Below are positions 1 to 6,173 of a stretch of 9,188 nt of DNA, piece after piece. The position numbers were made by a program, and so were the translations under genes. How positions within the stretch are numbered: the first letter of the stretch is position 1; every line of letters starts with the position of its first letter. The notes under the pieces were generated by a model. The model ran no database searches. It was given only the letters and a program-made list of their open reading frames with translations, and had not been told where the DNA came from. This DNA is from Sulfurimonas sp. (GTDB taxonomy: Bacteria > Campylobacterota > Campylobacteria > Campylobacterales > Sulfurimonadaceae), in contig JALWON010000022.1 in NCBI GenBank assembly GCA_027083475.1, forward strand, positions 1 to 9,188. Direction: 5' to 3'.

Positions 1-1
1 C

Positions 2-1750
2 GATACAATTCTCATTGAAAAGTCTACTTGGAAAATAGATGATAAAAAAGTGATACTCAATGCCATAGAGTTCCCTTTCAATTTAAAAACACGTATGCTC
101 TACTTACCAACAACCTACTTTGAGAGTCAAAATTTTACCAATGGTTTTATTGATGGAGTTATTGATTTAAAACAACAAACAGCATCTTTTGACCTTGATA
201 TTTTATCTTTTCAATACAATAATTTATTGTTAAAAAATTCCAATACACATTTCAAACTTACTTACAATAAAAAGCTTACTCTCTCTTCAAAAAACAAACT
301 CCGATTTGATTTTAATGGTACGGAGATTACACTTGCCCATTTTTTCCTTGAGAGTAAGCAAAAGATATTGCAATTTCATAAATTAAGTGTCAATATAGAT
401 GATACTCTCTATACACAACTTGATTTTAATTACAATATAGAGCGCCCAATCAATCAAATACATCTCAATTATCTCAATATTATTGATAAAAACCTCTCTA
501 TTTATAAACAAAACAATATAGATTTACAACTTGAGATACATCCAGCACTGACAACACTGAGTGCAAATGCCTTGAATACAAAGTTGCTTCTAAGAGAGAA
601 GTCATGGAAATTAAAAATAAAATCACTCTCTGCATTCGTCAAAAACTCTCCTTTGCTCCAAAAACTCAAAATCACACAAGGAAAATTAAACATCGGCAAT
701 AACACAGAAGATACAAGCATACATCTTAATGCCATCCTGGATTATCAATACCCTTTTCTCCTTATACACAATCAAAAAGTAAAAAAATATCTCATCAATG
801 CAACTATCGGTAAAAAAGAAAGTAATATCACACTGAATGATACGATGAAGATACACATCGATGATACAGTAAATGTTACGATGCAAGATTGTATGCTAGA
901 TGTGCAAGAACTTTTAAAAATGAAGGAAAATATACAACTTCCACAAACACAATCAAAGCCAAAAACAATTTTTCTCAATGCAAAAAATGTTGCTTTAGCA
1001 CTCACACCAACACGAAAAATTCTCTCTGATACTATTGCCCTACAATCAGACACCAAAAGCACAACACTACAACTAAAATATAAAAAAGGTGTTGCCGGTT
1101 TTCAAATCAAAGACAACATCTTTTATCTCTATGGAAAAAATTTCAATGATACCTTTATGGAACATCTCTTTTCACTTTCGAAATTTCAAGGCGGTTCCTT
1201 AGAGTTCTCTATGAAAGGTTCTTTAGATGATTTTGGTGGGGCATTTTACATTCATGATACAACCGTAGTAGATTATAAACTCCTTAACAATATCTTAGCC
1301 TTTGTCAATACTGTTCCCTCTTTACTCACATTCTCCTTACCTGGTTACAATGAGAATGGTCTCAAAGTACAAACGGCCTATGCAAAATTTACTGCACACA
1401 ATGGACACTTTAATATATCTGACTTTCTAGTAGATTCTAAAGAACTTGATATTTTAGGCAAAGGAAGTGCTGATTGGTACAAGGACACTGTTGATATGAC
1501 ACTGAACTTAAAAACAGATTTAGGGAGTGATATAAGTAAAATTCCTCTTGTAGGCTACATTTTATTTGATAAAGATAGCATTTCAACAAGTATGAAAATT
1601 ACTGGAAAACTCTCAAACCCAACAATTCACTCACTCTTAGCACGAGATATTGCGGTAGCTCCTTTAAATATTCTCAAAAGAACCATTCTCTTGCCATTTA
1701 CCCTTATCTCAGATATTGTCTCTTCTAACGAGGAGGAAGAAAAAAAATAA
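2..1750 (+). CDS. AsmA-like / YhdP-family periplasmic protein, C-terminal part (5' end outside window)
   Basis: The reading frame is open from the left edge and ends at TAA 1748-1750, so about 582 C-terminal residues are visible and the true start lies outside. A GTG at 50-52 is in frame, but it has no ribosome binding site and the homology-like pattern continues upstream, so I do not take it as the start. The protein is mostly short alternating polar/hydrophobic strands, as expected for the long beta-groove of AsmA-family proteins. The last ~190 visible residues (about 395-582) resemble the AsmA-like C-terminal region: glycine-rich strands (GGSLEFSMKGSLDDFGG), a helical LLNNILAFVNTVPSLL stretch, a closing GKLSNP motif and an amphipathic tail ending in charged EEEEKK. 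In E. coli, YhdP, TamB and YdbH are inner-membrane-anchored proteins implicated in phospholipid transport to the outer membrane. The same role here is inferred. The neighbours are also envelope genes, on the opposite strand. YhdP-like is preferred over TamB because no TamB C-terminal domain is evident. Confidence 0.8.
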   Translation, partial: DTILIEKSTWKIDDKKVILNAIEFPFNLKTRMLYLPTTYFESQNFTNGFIDGVIDLKQQTASFDLDILSFQYNNLLLKNSNTHFKLTYNKKLTLSSKNKLRFDFNGTEITLAHFFLESKQKILQFHKLSVNIDDTLYTQLDFNYNIERPINQIHLNYLNIIDKNLSIYKQNNIDLQLEIHPALTTLSANALNTKLLLREKSWKLKIKSLSAFVKNSPLLQKLKITQGKLNIGNNTEDTSIHLNAILDYQYPFLLIHNQKVKKYLINATIGKKESNITLNDTMKIHIDDTVNVTMQDCMLDVQELLKMKENIQLPQTQSKPKTIFLNAKNVALALTPTRKILSDTIALQSDTKSTTLQLKYKKGVAGFQIKDNIFYLYGKNFNDTFMEHLFSLSKFQGGSLEFSMKGSLDDFGGAFYIHDTTVVDYKLLNNILAFVNTVPSLLTFSLPGYNENGLKVQTAYAKFTAHNGHFNISDFLVDSKELDILGKGSADWYKDTVDMTLNLKTDLGSDISKIPLVGYILFDKDSISTSMKITGKLSNPTIHSLLARDIAVAPLNILKRTILLPFTLISDIVSSNEEEEKK

Positions 1751-1759
1751 CTACTCGTT
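1727..1759. repeat. Inverted repeat spanning two abutting stop codons; weak bidirectional terminator candidate
   Basis: AACGAG (1727-1732) is matched by its reverse complement CTCGTT (1754-1759). The loop of 21 bases contains both stop codons and an A8 run (1740-1747). A further outer match, TGTCT (1717-1721) with AGACA (1765-1769), could extend the structure across a 5x5 internal loop. No clear U-tract follows the stem in the plus direction. In the minus direction the T8 tract lies inside the loop, just after the permease stop. This is therefore not a textbook intrinsic terminator, and termination is only a possibility. Confidence 0.3.
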
Positions 1760-2953
1760 TCTCAAGACAGTCAAAATATCTACTTCACTCGCTTTTTTTG
1801 CAGGATAATATGAAGATAACACAACAATAAAAAATGCACCAGAGACTATAAGTAGAAAATCTTGAATACTTAAATCTAAAGGCAGTGTTGTTGTAGGATA
1901 TACATCTTTTGGTAAAGAGACAATATCAAATGTGCTAAAAATCCAGATACCACCTAAACCTAAGAACACACCTGCTACTATACCACTAATGCCAATAACA
2001 ACACCTAAATATAAAAAAACTTTTTTTATCTCTATAGTTGTTGCTCCTAATGATAAAAGCAGTGCAATCTCCCCTCTTCTATTCATCACTGTCATCAATA
2101 AAGAGGAGATTATGTTAATAGAGGCAATTAATATAATGAGCATTAAAACAATGAAAAGAGAAGCTTTTTCCATCTCAAGTGCTGCAAAAAAGTTTAAATT
2201 ATCTTCCCACCATCCTCGAATACTTACATTAAAAGGCAGTGCTTTTTGTATCATTTCTATATCTTTTTTTGGATGCTTAGAGTAGATATGAATACCATTA
2301 TACTGATTATATGGTATGTGTAAAATCAACTGTAATGAGTGTAGAGTAGTATAACTATAGGCTTTATCATAGGCTGTTAATCCAGAATCAAACACAGATT
2401 TTATTTTGAGTCGCTTTACTTTTGGAGCCATTGAGAGCCCACCTGGTTCTACTTGTGTAAAAATATACATGAGTTTATCATCAAAGGCAAGAGAAAACTC
2501 ATCTTTGAGACTCTTCCCAATCATCACTTCAAACTTTTGAAATTGATGATTTTTGTGTGCCTTTTGAATAACACTATTGACCTTTACTTCATCATCAAAA
2601 TTAACACCAAAGAGATACCCACCTTCAATTTTTCTTCCCATTCGTGTCATAACAGATGCTTGCACATAAGGACTAAATTTGAGATGAGGAAATTTATTTT
2701 CTAAATCAATCAGTAAATTTTCATTCACTGCCCCATAAAACTTTGGAACAACGGTAAGGGGATAATTCATAACTGTAAGTTTCTTTTTAAACTCTTTATC
2801 AAATCCATTCATAAGAGCCATGGCAATAAGAAGTACCATAACCCCTAAAGTTATCCCTAAAAACGCAAGCAGTGCCGATAGAAAGATAAAAGGTTGCTCT
2901 TTATCAAAACGCAGAAACCTTCGTACTAAATAAAGAATAATGGAGTTTTTCAA
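1751..2953 (-). CDS. lolF: LolC/LolE-family lipoprotein-releasing ABC transporter permease (LolF-type)
   Basis: This 400-residue inner-membrane permease should extract mature lipoproteins from the periplasmic face and pass them to LolA, powered by a LolD ATPase not present in this window. It has the LolC/E layout: TM1 at about 22-48 (including FLGITLGVMVLL and ALMNGFDKEF), a large periplasmic domain at about 49-263, then TM2 (264-288), TM3 (312-340) and TM4 (363-382). The FtsX-type coupling motif NRRGEIALLLSLGAT (291-305) and the terminal YYPAKKASEVDILTVLRNE are visible. A proline/glycine-rich loop near 167-177 (QVEPGGLSMAP) lies where E. coli LolC carries its LolA-binding hook. The start is TTG at 2953, the only usable one: the frame has a TAA about 12 codons upstream with no ATG/GTG/TTG between, and the next ATG is inside TM1. 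It overlaps the secA stop by four bases, so translational coupling is likely. The symbol follows the single LolC/E hybrid called LolF in other bacteria; LolC or LolE cannot be excluded. Confidence 0.85.
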   Translation of the reverse strand: MKNSIILYLVRRFLRFDKEQPFIFLSALLAFLGITLGVMVLLIAMALMNGFDKEFKKKLTVMNYPLTVVPKFYGAVNENLLIDLENKFPHLKFSPYVQASVMTRMGRKIEGGYLFGVNFDDEVKVNSVIQKAHKNHQFQKFEVMIGKSLKDEFSLAFDDKLMYIFTQVEPGGLSMAPKVKRLKIKSVFDSGLTAYDKAYSYTTLHSLQLILHIPYNQYNGIHIYSKHPKKDIEMIQKALPFNVSIRGWWEDNLNFFAALEMEKASLFIVLMLIILIASINIISSLLMTVMNRRGEIALLLSLGATTIEIKKVFLYLGVVIGISGIVAGVFLGLGGIWIFSTFDIVSLPKDVYPTTTLPLDLSIQDFLLIVSGAFFIVVLSSYYPAKKASEVDILTVLRNE

Positions 2954-5532
2954 GAAGCAAAAACACCTTTTTTCGGACCACTTTTACCACAGCACTGTTT
3001 ATACTTTTTACCACTCCCACATGGACATGGCTCATTACGAGCAACTTTTTTTTCTGGTTTTTTCACAGCATCATCTTCTGATTGAGAAAGATTAAGTTGC
3101 ATCGATTGATTATCTAACTCTTTTTGTCTTTTAAGTTGTTCTGCTATTTTTTGTGCTTCTTCTTCTGGAGATTCGAGTTGAAATTGAATAAGATGCAATG
3201 TTTTAATCGTGTTAAATTTAATGTCATTGATTAATTCTCTAAAGAGATTAAAACTCTCTTTCTTGTACTCCACTAAAGGGTCTTTTTGATTGTATGCACG
3301 TAGACGGATACCTGTTTTCATGTTGTCCATAGAGTATAAGTGTTCTCTCCATGCACTATCTAACTCTTTGAGATATAACTCTTTTTCAATCTCTCTACGG
3401 ACATTTTTATCTATGACACTCATCTTTGCTTCATACGATTCTTCGAGTAGTGCTTCAAGTTTCTCAAAAACAGCTTCATATTCTAAACCTTCTAAAACAC
3501 TTTCATCAAGATCATAATTTGTTTCCTCTTTTAACATTTCTACTAAAAGTGTTCTATTGAATTCTTCTTTATCAGCACCTTCAAAAATATCTGCTTTTTG
3601 TAATATATGGGCAACATATTCTTGGCGTACTTCTCTTATTTTGGCATCAATATCATACTCTTTTGAGAGCAATTGATTTCTAAATTTATAGACAATTTTA
3701 CGCTGTTCGTTGGCGACATCATCATACTCAACAATCTGTTTACGACCCTCATAGTGCATATTTTCAACTTTTTTCTGTGCTTTTTCAACAGCACGGGTCA
3801 CCATACTTGACTCAATATACTCGCCATCTTCTACACCAAGACGCTCCATGATAGACTTGATTTTATCACTGCCAAAAATACGCAACAAATTGTCTTCTAA
3901 AGAGAGGTAAAATTGTGTTGTCCCTGCATCACCTTGACGCCCAGAACGTCCACGAAGTTGATTATCGATTCGGCGATTTTCATGGCGTTCTGTACCAATA
4001 ATATATAAACCACCCAATGCTTTTACTTCATCACTGACTTTAATGTCCACACCACGACCTGCCATATTTGTAGCAATCGTCACAGCCCCTTTTGCGCCAG
4101 CAGATTTAATAATTTCACCCTCTTGCTCATGGTTTTTAGCATTGAGCACTGTATGGGCAATTTTTTCTTTTTTAAGAACACTATGTAAAAGCTCAGATTT
4201 TTCGATAGAAGCCGTTCCAATCAGTACTGGTTGTCCTGTCTTACTCAGTTTTTTTACAGTTGCTATCACTGCATCAAATTTTTCTGCTTCTGTTTTATAA
4301 ATCAAGTCATTTAAATCGACTCTTGCGATTGGAATATTTGTTGGAATGGAGACAACATCAAGATTGTAAATTTCTGAAAACTCCGTTGCTTCTGTCTCAG
4401 CAGTTCCTGTCATTCCTGCAAGCTTGTCATACATTCTAAAATAGTTTTGAAAAGTAATATCTGCTAAAGTCTGCGTTTCTTCTTTGATTTCAACATGCTC
4501 TTTTGCTTCTAACGCCTGATGCAGTCCTTCTGAAAAGCGTCTCCCTTCACTGAGGCGACCTGTAAATTCATCTACAATCACCACTTCACCATCATGCACG
4601 ACATAATCTACATCTTTTTCAAAAAGATAATTTGCTTTGAGTGCTTGATCTAAAACATGAGGTAAAGAGGCATTCTCTGGACTGTAAAGATTTTCTACTT
4701 GAAATAACTCTTCGGCTTTTGTAATACCTTCTTCGGTAATCAAAATAATTTTATCTTTTTCATCAACACTGAAATGCTTCTCTTTTTCTAAAGCCAAGGC
4801 AATAGTATTGGCATCGGCATAATCTTGAATACTTTTGTTTGTAGGCCCTGAGATGATAAGTGGTGTTCTCGCTTCATCAATTAAGATAGAATCCACTTCA
4901 TCAACGATAACAAAGTTATGCTCTCGTTGCACCATTTCATCACGAGAATAACTCATATTGTCTCTGAGATAATCAAACCCAAATTCGTTATTTGTCCCAT
5001 AAGTAATATCTGCATTATAAGCTTTTTGTTTACTTGCAGGATCGTTGTTTGTCTCCAAAACAGTTCCCACGCTAAAACCAAGAAAGTTATATAAAACTCC
5101 CATCTGTGCCGCATCTCTTGCAGCCAAATAGTCATTAACCGTTACTAAGTGAACCCCTTTCCCTTCCATCGCATTTAAAACAATCGCCAAGGTAGCAACA
5201 AGTGTCTTTCCTTCACCTGTTTTCATCTCAGCAATACGCCCCTCATGTAGAGCCATCCCACCAATGAGTTGCACATCAAAATGTCGCATTTGTAAAACTC
5301 TTTTACTTGCCTCACGTGTTATAGCAAAAGAGTCTTCCAAAGCCTCATTTAAAGTTTTCTTCTTCTCTACAACCGCCTCTTTTAACAGTGCAAACGCAGC
5401 CTGAAGCTCATCATCACTCATCGCACTATATTTTTTCTCAAGTGCATTAATATTTTGAACTCGTTTTGAATATCTTTTTAACTCACGATCATTAGAAGTA
5501 CCAAAAACTTTTCCCATAAATGATTCTATCAT
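2950..5532 (-). CDS. secA: Preprotein translocase ATPase SecA
   Basis: SecA is the cytoplasmic motor that pushes unfolded preproteins through SecYEG using ATP. With the start chosen here it has 860 residues, usual for the family. Visible motifs are Walker A GEGKT (106-110), the DEVD box (211-214) within DEVDSILIDEA, the preprotein cross-linking domain that follows, GMTGTAETE (about 373-381), motif V NMAGRGVDI (489-497) and motif VI RGRSGRQGD (527-535). The helical scaffold and wing domains follow. The tail is a Lys/Glu/Gln-rich linker ending in the SEC-C zinc site, CPCGSGKKYKQCC, with C836, C838, C847 and C848; the last ligand is Cys where E. coli has His. The ATG at 5532 is preferred over an in-frame ATG at 5562 because it has AAGG six bases upstream and gives the N-terminus MIESFMGKVFG-SNDRE, matching where SecA proteins normally begin. 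The stop overlaps the permease start, so the two form an operon. Confidence 0.97.
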   Translation of the reverse strand: MIESFMGKVFGTSNDRELKRYSKRVQNINALEKKYSAMSDDELQAAFALLKEAVVEKKKTLNEALEDSFAITREASKRVLQMRHFDVQLIGGMALHEGRIAEMKTGEGKTLVATLAIVLNAMEGKGVHLVTVNDYLAARDAAQMGVLYNFLGFSVGTVLETNNDPASKQKAYNADITYGTNNEFGFDYLRDNMSYSRDEMVQREHNFVIVDEVDSILIDEARTPLIISGPTNKSIQDYADANTIALALEKEKHFSVDEKDKIILITEEGITKAEELFQVENLYSPENASLPHVLDQALKANYLFEKDVDYVVHDGEVVIVDEFTGRLSEGRRFSEGLHQALEAKEHVEIKEETQTLADITFQNYFRMYDKLAGMTGTAETEATEFSEIYNLDVVSIPTNIPIARVDLNDLIYKTEAEKFDAVIATVKKLSKTGQPVLIGTASIEKSELLHSVLKKEKIAHTVLNAKNHEQEGEIIKSAGAKGAVTIATNMAGRGVDIKVSDEVKALGGLYIIGTERHENRRIDNQLRGRSGRQGDAGTTQFYLSLEDNLLRIFGSDKIKSIMERLGVEDGEYIESSMVTRAVEKAQKKVENMHYEGRKQIVEYDDVANEQRKIVYKFRNQLLSKEYDIDAKIREVRQEYVAHILQKADIFEGADKEEFNRTLLVEMLKEETNYDLDESVLEGLEYEAVFEKLEALLEESYEAKMSVIDKNVRREIEKELYLKELDSAWREHLYSMDNMKTGIRLRAYNQKDPLVEYKKESFNLFRELINDIKFNTIKTLHLIQFQLESPEEEAQKIAEQLKRQKELDNQSMQLNLSQSEDDAVKKPEKKVARNEPCPCGSGKKYKQCCGKSGPKKGVFAS

Positions 5533-5538
5533 GTGCAA

Positions 5539-5542
5539 CCTT
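5539..5542 (-). promoter_or_regulatory. Ribosome binding site that decides the secA start
   Basis: AAGG on the minus strand lies six bases upstream of the ATG at 5532-5530. The alternative in-frame ATG at 5562-5560 is preceded only by an A/T-rich stretch with no purine-rich match to the 16S rRNA tail. This favours the shorter SecA by ten residues. Confidence 0.75.
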
Positions 5543-5581
5543 GTCAATTTTATTGTTGCCATTTTAACATATATATCATTA

Positions 5582-5609
5582 TCTATAATGAAGTGTGATT
5601 AATAAACAA
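5582..5609 (-). promoter_or_regulatory. Putative sigma-70-type promoter of the secA-permease operon
   Basis: Read on the minus strand, TTGTTT (5609-5604) is a -35-like element, followed by a 16-base spacer and TATAGA (5587-5582) as the -10. An overlapping alternative -10 is GATAAT (5583-5578). A start near 5575 would give a leader of about 43 bases to the secA ATG at 5532, long enough to contain the AAGG site. Campylobacterota promoters often lack a strict -35, so the exact boxes are uncertain. Confidence 0.45.
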
Positions 5610-5624
5610 GCTTTTTGTTATACT
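5596..5624 (+). promoter_or_regulatory. Putative extended -10 promoter of lolA
   Basis: TGTTATACT contains an extended -10: TG at 5616-5617, one base, then TATACT at 5619-5624. The -35 position (about 5596-5601, TGATTA) is poor, which is common when an extended -10 is present. A start near 5631 leaves a leader of about 27 bases before the lolA ATG. The element overlaps the upstream part of the divergent secA promoter. Confidence 0.5.
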
Positions 5625-5647
5625 TCAACTCATTAAAAACCAAAATC

Positions 5648-5651
5648 AAGG
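5648..5651 (+). promoter_or_regulatory. lolA ribosome binding site
   Basis: AAGG lies six bases before the ATG at 5658. Sequence and spacing match the sites in front of secA and uvrA, and it supports this start codon, which also places the signal peptide correctly at the N-terminus. Confidence 0.7.
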
Positions 5652-5657
5652 CTTCAA

Positions 5658-6173
5658 ATGCGATTTTTTCTTCTCTTTTTTTTCTCTACTCTTACACTTT
5701 TCGCACATTTTATAACACTTCACTCTTTTGCTGCTGACTTTACACAAACAATTACAGATGAACAAAATAAAAAGCTCATTTACACAGGTTCCCTGCAAGC
5801 AAAAGAGCCACAATCTGCATTATGGTTATACAAAACACCTGTAAAAAAGAGTATTTATATAAAAGAAAATAGAGTGATTGTGATTGAACCAGAACTTGAA
5901 CAGGCTATTGTAAAACATATTCCTACACATTTTGATTTTTTTCACATGATACAAAATGCAAAAAAAATCAAAAAAGATACCTATATAACAACATTAGAAG
6001 AAAAAACCTATACCATAACACTCTCTCATGGTCTCGTAAAAGCACTTGATTATAAAGATGACTTTGGAAACAGTATCAACATCCTTTTTTCTCATCAATT
6101 ACAAAATAAAGAGATAAATGATACTCTTTTTAAACCTATTATCCCCTCAGAGTACGACATTCTTCAAAACTAA
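5658..6173 (+). CDS. lolA: Outer-membrane lipoprotein carrier protein LolA
   Basis: LolA is the periplasmic chaperone that takes lipoproteins from the LolC/E permease and carries them to the outer membrane. The 171-residue precursor begins with a Sec signal peptide (MRFFLLFFFSTLTLFA, probable cleavage after A16), so it depends on the divergent secA. The mature protein shows the LolA pattern: SFAADFTQTI-DEQ (about 23-35) matches the E. coli FHASFTQKVTD segment, GSLQAKEPQSALWLYKTP (44-61) matches the GDLWVKRP strand region, IEPELEQA (76-83) matches YNPFVEQA, and the end FKPIIPSEYDILQN matches FTPPQGVTVDDQRK. The aligned position of E. coli Arg43, which helps close the lid, is Glu50 here. No LolB-like gene is visible; Campylobacterota are generally reported to lack one. 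The ATG is set by an AAGG site. The gene ends in a four-base convergent overlap with uvrA. Confidence 0.88.
   Translation: MRFFLLFFFSTLTLFAHFITLHSFAADFTQTITDEQNKKLIYTGSLQAKEPQSALWLYKTPVKKSIYIKENRVIVIEPELEQAIVKHIPTHFDFFHMIQNAKKIKKDTYITTLEEKTYTITLSHGLVKALDYKDDFGNSINILFSHQLQNKEINDTLFKPIIPSEYDILQN

Noticed and set aside
772..1062. Antisense open frame (about 96 codons) inside the AsmA-like gene
   Set aside because: It lies opposite a well-supported coding frame, its product is an unstructured Ser/Cys/Phe-rich string, and I see no convincing ribosome binding site or family resemblance.
1740..1747. A8 run just before the stop of the AsmA-like gene as a programmed frameshift site
   Set aside because: Slippage would only add a short tail of about 20 codons antisense to the permease gene; there is no stimulatory structure and such runs are common in AT-rich genomes.
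1741..1753. T-rich tract right after the permease stop as an intrinsic terminator
   Set aside because: The T8 tract is real on the minus strand, but no stable GC-rich stem directly precedes it; only weak three-base pairings are available.
1932..2285. Plus-strand open frame (about 117 codons) opposite the permease gene
   Set aside because: It is fully inside the permease gene, whose membrane segments and motifs are clear; the Lys/Pro/Ile-rich product resembles no family I know.
4043..4300. Plus-strand open frame (about 85 codons) opposite secA
   Set aside because: It is the reverse-strand shadow of conserved SecA motif sequence; its composition follows from the SecA codons and it has no independent evidence.
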